Source of the DNA: Macrobrachium rosenbergii
Lineage: Eukaryota; Arthropoda; Malacostraca; Decapoda; Palaemonidae
NCBI RefSeq assembly: GCF_040412425.1
Contig: NC_089762.1
Span: 25,360,891-25,424,890 of the forward strand
DNA: 64,000 nt
Reading direction: 5' to 3'
The notes beneath the pieces are model-generated. The model had not been told where the DNA came from. It ran no database searches and saw nothing but the letters and a program-made list of their open reading frames with translations. Made by a program: the position numbers and the translations under genes. Positions 13,003 through 60,200 of the stretch are shown here, one piece after another (positions within the stretch are counted from its first letter, which is position 1; each line of letters opens with the position of its first letter).

Positions 13003-13300
13003 AGACAAAAGGCTTCAGACGTCCTTGTCGATTAAATGCACGATAAACAAAAAAGGGAGAATTGTTTTACAGCCTTGTTACATTTGTGGTTCTCAGGGAC
13101 GGTTATTTAAAGTTTTGTTCGTTGAACACTTGAAGATATTAATAATATGTTTGAATGAATTATAGCCGTGATTCGCAGCAGGTGTGTTTTCAGGGTTATA
13201 CTTAGCACGGATGATTTTCCATTAACATTATCCAGCGAGCAGAGAAACTGTTTTACAAAAATCAGGAAATTAGATGTATTTATATATGTATATGTATATT

Positions 13301-13301
<1 letters not shown>

Positions 13302-13375
<74 letters not shown>
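13302..13375 (+). repeat. (AC)n(AT)n compound microsatellite
   Basis: Lies 16 bases before the hairpin at 13392. A GT-then-AT tract follows the hairpin (13546-13582). Confidence 0.98.
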
Positions 13376-13378
<3 letters not shown>

Positions 13379-13391
13379 GGATGTATAAATA

Positions 13392-13545
13392 AAGGCAAAT
13401 GCCACGGAGGAAAATTGAAACAACAGGATGGTTGCTAGGCCTTTCGACACACGGTCTTTTACTAGCAGACTGCTAATAAAGGACCGTGTGTCGAAAGGCC
13501 TAGCAACCTCTCCGTTGTTTCAATTTTCCTCCGTGGCATTTGCCT

Positions 13546-13546
<1 letters not shown>
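13392..13546. repeat. Long hairpin with about 70-base arms
   Basis: aaggcaaatgccacggagga at 13392 and its complement tcctccgtggcatttgcctt ending at 13546 frame near-identical arms, meeting at actagcagactgctaataaa. Contains ggcctttcgacacacggtc and its inverse. Probable fold-back or MITE element. Confidence 0.9.

Positions 13547-13582
<36 letters not shown>
13546..13582 (+). repeat. (GT)n(AT)n microsatellite
   Basis: Short GT run then AT, between the hairpin and the LINE-type fragment. Confidence 0.95.
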
Positions 13583-13598
13583 TTAATAAGTGATTTAA

Positions 13599-13733
13599 TA
13601 AGTGACCTCTTCTTTCTGTACTTCCCAATACCTTCTGTTACGTCTTTCTAATGAACATATTCTTTAGAAGCTTGAGTTTAAATTCAAGTCATAGGCGGCC
13701 CTGTGGGTTTGTTCCATATGAATATGGTTCATA
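13599..13733 (+). mobile_element. LINE-type 3' end fragment joined to (CT)n
   Basis: Same family as 10482 and 21099: taagtgacctcttctttctg, tctaatgaacatattcttta, ttccatatgaatatggttca, ending at a (CT)n run. It is preceded by (AT)n and a long hairpin. Confidence 0.6.
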
Positions 13734-13752
13734 TCTCTCTCTCTCTCTATAT

Positions 13753-13802
<50 letters not shown>
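13734..13802 (+). repeat. (CT)n / (AG)n inverted dinucleotide tract
   Basis: CT units, then atatgta, then AG units, so the tract is self-complementary and can form a hairpin. Confidence 0.95.
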
Positions 13803-13806
<4 letters not shown>

Positions 13807-14141
13807 GTGGAGGGATGGGGGTCGAGCGTGAACAGATGTAAATGTGGTCGGTACATAATCCCTTGACCATGAAGTGCCAGATGCCTTCACTATAACCGTG
13901 GAGTAAACGTATGGAGAGAACAACCTCTTCTCAGATTAATTTCCTAGGCAGGGAAGGGTAAATCTGGAATCACACTCTTCTCTATTATATTTTCCTTCAA
14001 GGAATTGGCCTCTTTATTAAAACACACGTTACAGTGTATGTGTGTATGTTTGCAGTATTACGTGTACTTGCGTCCGTACGTGCACACGTGTTCATCCTAC
14101 CAGTTTTATGCTTCAAAAATAGAGAAAAGGTGATGGTTAAA

Positions 14142-14181
14142 CACACACACACATATATAATTATGTATGTATGTATGTATG

Positions 14182-14236
<55 letters not shown>

Positions 14237-14253
14237 TATGTTTACCTATACAC

Positions 14254-14330
<77 letters not shown>
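14142..14330 (+). repeat. Compound AC, GTAT and (AT)n tracts
   Basis: AC 14142-14152, GTAT units 14164-14185, AT to 14233, then a second AT run 14257-14329. Confidence 0.97.
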
Positions 14331-14331
<1 letters not shown>

Positions 14332-15625
14332 TTTACAGAGATTAAATCACTTGGATGTATGCCTGTATCTAGCCACACTGTAAACCTTGTTAGTAAGTTT
14401 TTATTAAAATTCAATAATGATTTTCTTATTTTTCATATAGAGAGAGACTGAAGGAGCAAATTAGGCATTTAGAAGAGCAAGCTGCGCTTCAGGATTGTGG
14501 GCCCATGCATTATGCGTGCATGCGCGCCTCACTTCCGAAATGAGCAGCCCAACAGTAGCTGCTTGTAAGGCTCTGCTGGTTTTTTTCGGTCCTATCAGGA
14601 TGATTCCATGTGCCCGAATTGTCGAGTTTCTTTCTTAAAAGTGATGCAAGTCTGTGTTCTGGAAACTAAGGAATAACTTCCTTTAAAACAGAAAGGTGCT
14701 TTCTATCTCGTCTTGTATTACTTCCGTTTCATATTACTGGCTGAATGAGCTATCGGGAAAAGCGTCAGGATAATTCGCTTGGACATAACTGTAAAATACG
14801 ATGTAGCCTTTAGACGTCTGCTATCTCTGGGGTTGTGTGTGTGTTGAGGGGGCTCTCTGGTGGTTGGGGGGTGGGGTTGTTGCTTGGTCAATTGCACACA
14901 TTGTATACCATCTCCCGTCATCGGTATATTTGTGGACCACGCCGTTCTGTCCCTGGGATAACCCTTCCCCCCTCGACGTTGTATATAATTGTTTTCCTTC
15001 TCTTTGCCACAATTCTTCCAGTAGATTTAGAAGAGTTTTTTTTTGTGTGTTTTTTATGAATTCTTTTTTAATGTGAAACAGAATTAGTAAAATATATTGT
15101 CGCCATCACAAGACTTTTGATAGTTTCCTTTTATCGTCGTATCAGTCATTTTAGTAATGATGTCATTGAGAAGAAATCATTTGGTGGGGAAACAGAACTG
15201 TGTTAAGTATTGCACACTCAAAATTTATCCTACCGTCACGATGTTTTTCTTGTCTCTCTTTTTTGGTTTGCACTCATTTGTAATACTTTACTCATTTTTT
15301 TAGAATGCGAATTTCCTCTGAATTTAATGAAAGAACCTCGACTTTACCGAGGGTTGATACCTAGCTCGTTGCTTCAGTTACTGTAATATATGTTTAACTT
15401 TAAAGACGACGTCGGTACAACTGTGGTCTTTCCACAGTACCTTAAGATTTGTTTTTTTTTTTTTTTTTTGCTGTTTTCCTCTGTCAGTTTTCCCCAAAAG
15501 ATGTAAAATAATATTTAGTCAGTAGAACAACTTTAAGAGGTCTTTGCAAATTTTTGAAAAGTAGTACATGTTTTGTTGCTTAAGCATTACTGTTGATGAT
15601 TTTTGTATAGTAACAGTAGGTCTTC

Positions 15626-15628
<3 letters not shown>

Positions 15629-15710
<82 letters not shown>

Positions 15711-15717
15711 GTGTATA
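15629..15717 (+). repeat. (AT)n(GTAT)n microsatellite
   Basis: AT to 15687 then tetranucleotide GTAT units. Confidence 0.98.
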
Positions 15718-17418
15718 TTAGTCGCCAATAATTTGTTCCCCGAAAAAGGGGTTGCTCTAGAAAGAAAGCAACGCATCATTCGCTCAATTTGTATTTGAAG
15801 CAAATTAAATAAGAATAACCTACAGCGTTAATAGCAACCAGCAAAACCTGACAGTGCTATCTCAGGAAGTGCCAGTAACTTGGGACACTAATTCACCGAG
15901 TAGCAGAGAGCTATGGATCCCTTGGTGAGGGGGAATGCTCTCCAAATAGCGTAAGAGTAGTCTCTTTCGTGGCCAACCTCAGTGACCCCTTGTGCTTGTA
16001 TAGGGGATACTGGAAATGTAACAGCATTCTCGTTACTGTGCAGTGTAGATATGTCACCTGGTGACTTGGGCCTTAATGTTCGCTGCTTCATAACGTATAT
16101 TCAAGTTGTAAAATGCTGTATAAAAAAAAATTCCTAGAGGATTAAAACTTTTTATGCTCTAGCAAAAGAAACTATGTCTCCAGTTTTTTTTTTTTTATCT
16201 GTCCGAATAGTTTTGGTTCAGAACGAAGACATGTTAAATTAACTCTTGTGCCTTCCCAGTAAGTGGATTGACTGGTTTATTTGCTCATTCATTTCAACTT
16301 ATGACTAAGCCTTCTCGGTTTCTTGAGGCGTAGACCCGTGTAATGAGATATCAAGGTTGTTGCTTCCGCGTTACACCTAGTGTTTTGTTATCGCTGCGAA
16401 GATTGTTGGTGTTTTTCAAACCGTTATTTATTACTCTTTTAAGGAGGCTACGTATTGCCTTCTTTTCTCTATGTCCGTTAACAGGAGTGATTTCGTGGAG
16501 CAGCCGTTTAGGTTTTGACGCGGATTAAAGTGCAGTTCTGGATCCCAAAATTTATGTAGTTTTGTTATTGTTATTGTCGCTGGCGTGTCATTAAAAAATT
16601 CAGCAATTTCCTGTTTTTTATGGAAAACTTAAAGACTATAATCATTGGATCATTATGTTAATTACATCCTTTTAGCCTTGAGAGAAAACATAAATGCATG
16701 AGTAATTGGGTTACTATGGTAATAACTTCGACGGAAGCTTGCTGTCTGATTGCTCCTTCTAGTTAGTTACGGCTGTGTATATTGATAAGGAAGGTTTCTT
16801 TGGTTTGAGTTCATTGTTTATGCTTTGAAAAACCGTCTCTTTCCTAATATGAGTTATTTTCACCAAATGGATAAAGCTTATCTGTAAGTAACCAAGTATG
16901 AGGGGAGTTTTGCCAGTAACACAATCCTATCCTGTTGTAAAATCTTACTCTGTGGCCGACAAAACTCTCTGATCCAGGGAGGAGTCTCACGCCATCTTCT
17001 AATGGTTCTCTGAGCAACTTCATTCCAGTGGCTAATTTGAATGATCTGATGAAATCAGCTTTATTTCAATGTCATTTTAAAGTCTACTTTGAATTCAGTG
17101 AAATTTTATGTGCCCTTTGATTCCTGTGATTTTCTCCGCAAGGGGCTTTTTGTGGATCAACTTCTTCACGGCAACTTTTTAGGAGGTTATTACAATAGGC
17201 TTTATTCCAATTTTGTTTTTAGTTCAGCTTTTTTCCACTGTATATAAGAAAGTTATTGAATCATATTTAAGCTTATACCAGTTGATATTAGAGATCAAAA
17301 GTAAGTAATTGTAATTCTGTTAGCATTATGTTATGAGGGTAACAAACTTACAGAGGTGGCGTCCATGATGCAAAATATTCAGTCTTTGAAGCCCTTTTTA
17401 TGCAGTAATTTGAATCAG

Positions 17419-17421
<3 letters not shown>

Positions 17422-17500
<79 letters not shown>
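17422..17500 (+). repeat. (AT)n microsatellite
   Basis: Ends about 50 bases before the 24-bp minisatellite. Confidence 0.98.
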
Positions 17501-17502
<2 letters not shown>

Positions 17503-17552
17503 ATTGCAGGTCTACTTGGTTATTTCCGTAAACACGAAAGAGTGAGAGTTTT

Positions 17553-18264
17553 CTAAAAATCCAGATTTAAATATTACTAAAAATCCAGATTTAAATATTG
17601 CTAAAAATTCAGATTTAATTATTACTAAAAATCCAGATTTAAATATTACTAAAAATCCATATTTAAATATTGCTAAAAATCCAGATTTAAGAATGACTAA
17701 AAATCCAGACTTAAATATTACTAAAAATCCAGATTTAATTATTACTAAAAATTCAGGTTTAAATATTGCTAAAAATCCAGATGTAATTATTACTAAAAAT
17801 CCAGATTTAATTATTACTAAAAATCCAGATTTAAATATTACTAAAAATCCAGATTTAATTGTTACTAAAATCCAGATTTAATTATTACTAAAAAATCAGA
17901 TTTAGTAATTACTAAAAATCCAGATTTAAATATTGCTAAAAATCCAGATTTAAATATTGCTAAAAGTCCAGATTTGAATATTACTAAAATTCCAGATTTA
18001 AATATTATTAAAAATCCGATTTAATTATTACTAAAAATCCAGATTTAATTATTAATAATCCAGATTTAATTATTACTAAAAATCCAGATTTAAATATTAC
18101 TAAAAATCCAGATTTAAATATTGCTAAAAATCCAGATTTAAATATTGCTAATAATCCAGATTTAAATATTACTAAAAATCCTGATTTAAATATTATTAAA
18201 AATCCTGATTTAATTATTACTAAAAATCCAGATTTAATTATTACTAAAAATAAAGATTTAAATA
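17553..18264 (+). repeat. 24-bp minisatellite, about 29-30 units
   Basis: Unit ctaaaaatccagatttaaat plus att[a/g], with two alternating variants (ttaaatatt and ttaattatt) and a few 1-6 base indels. In one frame it reads as an octapeptide KNPDL[N/I]IT, but indels break that frame, so it is not a credible gene. Flanked by (TA)n on one side and (CT)n then (TA)n on the other. Confidence 0.97.
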
Positions 18265-18284
18265 CTCCAAAGCCAGATGGAATG

Positions 18285-18289
<5 letters not shown>

Positions 18290-18360
<71 letters not shown>
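18290..18360 (+). repeat. (CT)n microsatellite
   Basis: Follows the 24-bp minisatellite by about 25 bases. Confidence 0.99.
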
Positions 18361-18362
<2 letters not shown>

Positions 18363-18402
18363 CTTATACACTGAAGTCACGTGCATCTACTGTGATTTTT
18401 AA

Positions 18403-18551
<149 letters not shown>

Positions 18552-18579
18552 CATATATATAAGCTGAGAAAAACTTTTT

Positions 18580-18745
18580 GATAACCAGAGTAGTGAGTAA
18601 AAAGGCCACAATAATATAATTGATAAATTGTAATTTTTAAGATACAAAAAAAAAAAATACAATTTATCAGTTATATTATTGTGGCTTTTTTACTCATTAT
18701 TTTCGATCATAATATAGTGATTGTCCACAGATAACCAGAGTAGTG
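18580..18745. repeat. Hairpin with about 40-base arms flanked by a 16-base direct repeat
   Basis: Arms 18595-18634 and 18657-18695 (tgagtaaaaaggccacaata against tattgtggcttttttactca). The 16-mer gataaccagagtagtg occurs at 18580-18595 and 18730-18745, as a direct repeat either side. Confidence 0.85.
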
Positions 18746-19508
18746 TTACGCAAAATAATATACAGTCACTCAGTCAAATCAGTAAGGGAATGTCACAATC
18801 AGAAATATTAATGATAGCATTTTTTATGACTTCAGATCTGAAGGAAAATAGACGAGACACTTTTGCTATTTGTAATACCACATAATACATTTTCAGTCAT
18901 GATTAACGATTTAGCCGTTGTTGTTAATAAATATCCAAGGCTTCCTATTTTATCTCTGGGAGGTTTTATAGCATAAAACCTTATTCCTTTCCTGAAACAA
19001 GAAACAAGAATTTATGCTGTTTTAGAAATTACTCAAATAGGTTTTAAATGTATTGGTCGAGACATTTTAGTAAAAATCCCAAGTTACGGCCCTTTTTTTT
19101 TTCAAAATTTAAGCTTATAGTTTTTATTTAATTTTTTTAGTCACGTGGGATTTAGTAAATTTAATTAACATTGAAAGTTCCTCCCGTCCATCTAAATGCA
19201 TTTTAAAAAGGTTTTCAAAGGTTTCAGTGGCAGCGGTAATTTTATGGAACATACTTTATGACTTAAACTTATATTCGCGAATAACCTTTCAACCCTTCTG
19301 GAGGTAGGAACATTTGAATTATTGCCTTGTGACCTAACAATAGTGCAATCTTTGCAACTTCCGGTGAATAACGTTCCTAAAACTTTCAAAATATCTTTGG
19401 AAGTTCTAAATGAGGACGTTAAGTATTTAGTGAAATATTTATTGAGTATGAAGAATTTTCATTTTCATAAGAGGTAATAAAATGGAAGAAATGAGACAAT
19501 TAGTTGCA

Positions 19509-19547
<39 letters not shown>
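19509..19547 (+). repeat. (AG)n microsatellite
   Basis: Polypurine on the + strand. Confidence 0.98.
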
Positions 19548-19549
<2 letters not shown>

Positions 19550-20274
19550 GGAAGCAGGCTGCCTTTCTTTTAATATCTGGTTTCAATTTCACGTCAGGTT
19601 TTAAAGGCCATCTGTGAGGGGCCGATGGGCTAGGTGGGTTTTGTTGGGTTGTCACTGTGTCTCTCATATTTCATATGTGATTCAGGTCCTGTGGAGTGAT
19701 TATGCTGCGTTGCCACGTGTACCATTTTCCCCATCGTTTAACTCCCTTTTCCAACCCCTGTGTGAGAAGTGTGGCAACAGCGGCACACCACTTGCCTCAG
19801 CGTATATAAACTCATCTACCTCTCTCTCCGGTGCCAGTTTAAAAGGCGCTCTTCCGATACGTTGACACTCCATAATGTCTCAGTGTCGACATCTTTTGTC
19901 TTCCGCCACGTGTCTTTGTTTATAAACAAGTGCCCTCTGTGCTTAATTAACGTAGTATTTTCGTTTTTTGCTTGTTTAGGGCTGCAACAGAAAAAAAAAC
20001 CCTAACCATGGATTAAGTTGACGAAAACTTTGATCTGAAGTGTACAGGCTCCCACCGCTAACGATGGCCTTCAGTTGACCTGAAGATTTCACTCGCCGGC
20101 AATCCGTTGAATTGATACCAAAACACACAAGAAGTGTTCCTGATTTCTCTCACTTTCTGTGCGTGTGTGTGCGAGTGTAAAGTACCCCTCTGGCCCTCCG
20201 TGAGATGAGAGAGAGGGAGAGCGAGGGGAAGGAAGTAGTAGCTCGTGCCCACGCAGGGAGTGAGTCTGTCAGTG

Positions 20275-20283
20275 TATATATAA
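20275..20283 (+). promoter_or_regulatory. Candidate TATA box for the Raw-like gene
   Basis: tatatataa lies about 465 bases upstream of the probable start codon, within a G+C-richer stretch. Transcription would start near 20305. A second candidate, tatataaa at 19803-19810, is followed about 25 bases later by gccagttt, an initiator-like sequence. AT-rich DNA yields many such matches. Confidence 0.3.
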
Positions 20284-20361
20284 TAGGAGACAACGTTACC
20301 GTGTCTCCCCTCCCCTCGGCGAGCGTCTTCTACTTGCCCAGACAGAAAGAGAGAGAAGTTC

Positions 20362-20442
20362 ATGCGACCCTTCTCATGTGAATTTTGTGGTTGGAAAGTC
20401 TCTGACGGTTTTTTAGTTGCGAAAGGTGAAAACATTCAGTAA
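20362..20442 (+). other. Short upstream ORF in the presumed 5' leader
   Basis: ATG to TAA encoding 26 residues (begins MRPFSCEFCGWK) within the presumed leader, ending 305 bases before the main ATG. If transcribed from the 20275 TATA it could lower initiation at the main start. No family recognised. Confidence 0.35.
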
Positions 20443-20464
20443 ATCAGTAACTATAGGAGGAGGT

Positions 20465-20670
20465 TGTCTCGTAAACATATATAGCAGTAATTCGTGATAT
20501 TAAAGACAATCCCAAATATCACATTTCTGTGTTCAAGGAAAATACTGGAAATCGTCTCGTAAAAGCATTTACAGATTAACAATAATTCTGGGCAAGACAG
20601 CCTCCAATACCACATTTGTGTGTTCAGAGAACACTGGAAATCGTCGTTGCTTAAAACATTAACGGAGAAA
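20465..20670 (+). repeat. 89-bp diverged tandem repeat in the leader
   Basis: Units begin gtctcgtaaa at 20465, gtctcgtaaa at 20554 and gtcgttgctt at 20643 (partial). Each full unit contains ccacatttctgtgttca or a close form and ends actggaaatc. The spacing is 89 bases both times, with several substitutions between units. Confidence 0.75.
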
Positions 20671-20747
20671 TAAGAAAGAGAGAATTTTCGTTAGGTGCCT
20701 AATTACCCGTAATCCTGCCGCTCCCGAAAATCTTCTCATTTTTCGCC

Positions 20748-55175
<34,428 letters not shown>

Positions 55176-56403
55176 TATGACTTCGATGGATCTGGGGAAT
55201 TTATCATTTTGAAGAGAAGTCCTAAGTGATGGGTATCATGAAGGCACCCTCTACACATTGTAGATATTTTATCTACATTGGGCTTTACTTTTGGATTTTG
55301 GTCCAGTTTATTATACGATTTGCTGTACGCAGTTTGTTATAGAAAGCTGACAGAGCTCGTCACTAATTTGGCTAAATATGCAAGTGATACAACAGAAGTT
55401 GAAGCTGTCCAGCCATGGAACCTGTGAAGCAACTGCAGTAAGTAAATTTCAATTTGTTCAGCAGTCCTAGTTCCAGAGAACGTCAGCCAGTAAAGTGAAC
55501 TTGATAAAATTTGATACAGTGAGTGGATTGTTTTCATATTCGAGGTTTCAGTTTCACATGTGTAATCAGATACTGAAGCAGATGAAAGACATCACAGAGT
55601 ATCAGAAATGCAGCTTCTGTGCAGCAAATACAGGCAGCAATAGACATGATGTGCAGTTCATTGAGTTGTGATGTGCTGATCAAAATATATACCTGTACAT
55701 GAGCAACATACAATGTTATGCTTTAAAACTTTATGTATTTATTTAAGGTCTTCATAGAAAATATGAAATTATTCAGTGCTTCACAGGAATTTTCATAGAA
55801 AATGTGCATTCTACAGTGATTTGCTGTGAAGTGAACATGGGAATGACAGCTAAGTGTAACCTTTGCTTTGAAGTACAGGTGTATTTCCTTTAGTTGAAGT
55901 GACTATTTTGCACACTTACCGGCTTGCTAATGGATTACAGTGTGAACTTTGAGCAAGAGGTAGAAAGAATACTCATACTTCCGTACTGAACTTAAGCAAA
56001 TATAAGTAGTTTTTAATGTGTACAATAATATTGAATATCGGAAACTAAAAAAGTGTACCAAAAACCCACTGGCAGATATTCATACAAATATTTTGAAAAT
56101 ATTTTTCCTACAGTTTCATTTATTCTACCATTTTTTTCATTTTGAAAACTATGCAACAGTTTTGATTGCTGGGAAAAGAGATCATGATCAAAGCCATTAA
56201 GAGCACAGGTGTTTTGCATAAATGGCATCTCAGGGTAAAGGAAGACATGTAATGAAAGATGTTGATTAATTACGGTAGATCTCTGCTCAACTGAAAATCA
56301 GAGGACAAGCAATTTTATGGCAGAAATACATAGTAACAAGGCACAGGAGTTGAAGTACAACAGTATTCAAGGAACAGTTTTATTGTCCTTGGATGGGTTA
56401 TGC

Positions 56404-57279
56404 AATAAACTGAATAGTTTGTTTTCTTGACATGAATGTGCATGGCACCCAGTGAGTTGCATATCAGTAAAGCGGGAGGATTCTCACTAGGTTGTACAAT
56501 GTATGGCATGTCACTTACAAATACATTCCTGTTGTTGAGTGTTTTCAATGGTGCTTGTTGTGTATATGGAGGGTCACTGTTATATGGCAGCTTAACTGAA
56601 AGATGCAAAATAAAAATACAGCTTCAAGCTCACTGGTTCAGCTAAATCACTGTCATTCCATTTCCTTATAGATTATGTAGCTGTTGACAGTGTTGGTAGT
56701 CTACAACCCACCGTATGCTAGAAAGAATTTATCTTGCAGTAGCAAGTTACCATTTGCAGATCCATGAATCTTTTTATTGATCCATGGGCTGCCAAATATA
56801 CTTATACTGCAGTATTGTGTCGTAAAGCCTTGAAAGTGGCCATGGTATTTATGGTGTAGCTAATTTAATATATGAAATGCTTTTTGTTTTGCTTTGATCC
56901 AGATTGGGCTGCTTTTCAAGTGTCAGAGGAGGAGAAGGATATTAAACTCAAAAAGCCTAATTCTCATATAATAAAAGGCAGTAGTCATCATTATCCATTA
57001 CTTTGAATAGTCATTAGCAGATATTTTTGTATCTTTGTAAGACAGACGTAATCATAAATTACATTAGTAAATTAAAGACACAATAAAAGAAATTCAGTCA
57101 CTTTTGAATATGAAAGACTGAAACATGTGAAAGCTTAAAAGCTAAAAATTGTACTTATTCAATATTGAACAAATTTTTGGTTTTGAGTAGCATCCAGTGA
57201 TGTTTCTAAAGATGACAAATATATCAAACTCATTTTATGATCTTGAAAGTTAGAATTATGTGTCATTCATACAAATAAA
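56404..57279 (+). terminator. Cluster of AATAAA polyadenylation signals
   Basis: AATAAA at 56404, 56609, 56970, 57082 and 57274. The first lies 1.2 kb after the stop codon. Which one is used cannot be told from sequence. Confidence 0.4.
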
Positions 57280-60200
57280 ATGTGCAGATGGTATGACCAG
57301 CCAGGTGTGAGAATTGTTACTGAAATTTGATTGGAATGTCATGGTGTTACTTTTTAAATTGCAACTGTATGTCCATACTTAATATTATTGTATTGTAGAT
57401 ATTTTAAAAGGCATACGGGATATTCGCTTTGTAAAATGTGTAAGGCATATTTTTTATAGTTTCTTACTTGAAAATTTGATCAGTTTTCTTTCCTTACAAA
57501 AACTTGAAATTGCTCTTACAGTGAATATGTGTAGTACATAGCATAATACTTGTTTGATGCACTTAAAGATTGTTTTTATTTATTCACAAGACAAGATAAC
57601 ATGATTGCATCATATATTAAAGTGATCAGTATTGTGCTCTTATTGGTGGGAAGGTAGCTAGATGAAAATTTCATTTCTAAAACAAAAGACTTAATGACAT
57701 CTTGCCATCTCTTCATTATAACATACAAAAAGACATAAAAAAGCCAAGTGAGGTGTTTTTCAAATAGATGACTTTTCATACTGAAGCCATTTTCCATTGT
57801 AATTTGATGGTATTGATATTCTTATTCATGAAAATGTAATTTTTTTGCCTTTACTTCAGTTAATTTTAATAATAGAAATATGAGTAGACAATTACATGAC
57901 TTTCATTATTAGTATTCATATTTCCTGTGGTAAAATTCTACCTAGTATGGTTATAAAGTAGTAAATTTTCAAGATGGTAATTTCTTAGATCAGGTTCTAA
58001 GTATAGGTATCTTATTTATTTTTTATATGTAATTTTTGTAAGGACACATAAGCAAGCCCATGTTGGAGCCCTCATTTTATATATAAAATTGTGATTGTTA
58101 GCAATAATTTACATATGTCATTTCAGTGATAGACCTTGTCATATTTTGTTGCATTCGTTATACATAATAATCTTGTATATATAATTATGTATAGATTATT
58201 TTTACAAGAATCAGTATCTTGCATTATACAGTTTGTTTAATTTACCTATTCAGTAAGGCTTTCAACTTTTTGAAGCATTTCATACCTGTTCCAAGCAACT
58301 GGCAGATCTAAACATGCCATAGTATATTAGGCAAACAGGAGCATTAACATATCCTTAGAGGCCTTAAAAACTTATTAAGATCAAAAGTGGGCTGAGAAGA
58401 TTGCATGAACTTGCCAGCCTCAAGAAGACTGGCGCAAATTAGGATAGATAAATAAAGCCAGTCCCTGCCAGAGGCAGAGAAGTATGGAGTAATATTATAC
58501 AGTACCGAAATGATCTTAGGACTAACCAGCGGTCAGAATTGAATTGGATTTTGTTGGCAGAATCATGGATAATTTATTATCTTGAAATTCTTGCAATCAA
58601 AGCTTAAAACTAAGATGCACAAAGCTTTGTGCTGTAGAAAGAGGGTAAATTCTCATTATTACCTCTAATCATAACTCTTCAATAACCCACCTGATCCCTG
58701 AAGTTTTTGTAGTGAAGGTAAAATCAGCTTCTTTAAGGGAGAGAAGTTGGTGGCTTGTGCATGCTTGAAGCAAGAAATTTATGTAGCTGTCACTGATTCT
58801 AACAAAATTCAATTAAATAACTGATATTAACAGCAGCAGACAGACCTGGGATAGTGTCCCTTCTAGCATTAAGAAGTAGGTGTTACATCTAACAATAAAC
58901 AGCTGTCAACAGAAGGAATATCCTTGCTGGTAACAAATGAGACATGGGTATGTACAGAGGCAGAGGTGTGGCCACACACTGCCAACCCCACAAGTAACTC
59001 GAGCCAAGTGTACAACTGTATCTAGCTGGATCACTTAGAATTATGGTAGGTCCATGATTAAGTCCAGGGGCAAGTTCAGCCATGACTACCTTGTAAAGCT
59101 GCAAACACCAGTAACAATGGGTGCAAGAATAACCATGGTAGAACCATGCTCCAAAACAGTATCTCTAGTGTGCACAACCAAGGTGTATGATACTATACAG
59201 ATAAGTGGTGCACACCACTTATTTCAGAGGTAGAGCACACAGGTGGCTGGCATAACTGCTATCAAGTAAGTCATGAGAATGGGCAGAGAGAGGTACAAGA
59301 CTGCCTCATAATAAGTCTTAAAAATATAAAGGTAAATGCTAAGTTCTTCCCAAAGACCCAAGAACAGCTGTGGTAGCACAGCTAGAGAGTGCTGCCAGTC
59401 CAGAAGTGTTTTAGGGGTCGGATCTAAATTTCATAATAAATCAATAAGTGTGGCATGAAGAGGGAGTAGGTCCAGGATTTGCAAAGTCACGTAATCATGA
59501 AGATCTGTTAGTGCCAGGTGTGAAGCTAAGCAGAGGAGTCTCAACATACCAGAAGAGTTTGTAACAGATCTTCAGTCCCAATTGAGAAGCAAGGACATTT
59601 CTGGTTGGATATGCACTAGCCAACCACAGAAGTACCAAGGAAAGAAATACTTACGCACACTTGATGATTTGGCCAGGAGACAAAATCAACACAACTGGGC
59701 AGCAATCCTCTTGTACTAGAGGAGAGAGAAAGACAAGAGGCATAGCTAAGGCCGTGATGTGCAGCAGGTTCCTTAAAATTGATGATAAAAGTGTCACAAA
59801 CACTCGTAAACACTTTGAAATACATAAAGAGATAATGTTATCAAAGGTACATGAGCATCACTGTAAGAATGGGAGACTAGGTAAGCCACTGGAGTGAGAC
59901 AGGAGGGGCGTATGATTTATTTCATTTTACAACTGATGTGAAAGCGAAACATTCTTCAGCCTGAGACAGGCAAAGTTTAGAAAAGGACAATCAGTTCATC
60001 TTGAGAAGTGAAGCTGCATTCTTTAGATTTGTAAGGATCATCGTATGTTCTAAATTATCCAGCAACTTGTTGAAAATTTACTACCTGTTGATACAGTATA
60101 CATTATACAGTTCATAAGAACACCTCTGCCCCAATAATATATATGAAAAGTAGTTCCTTATTTACCTGCCAAAAACTGCAATAAGTTTTCAGAAATTATG

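Noticed and set aside
17693..17881. KNPDLNIT repeat peptide as a coding gene
   Set aside because: Minisatellite indels break the frame and no start context or splice sites are present.
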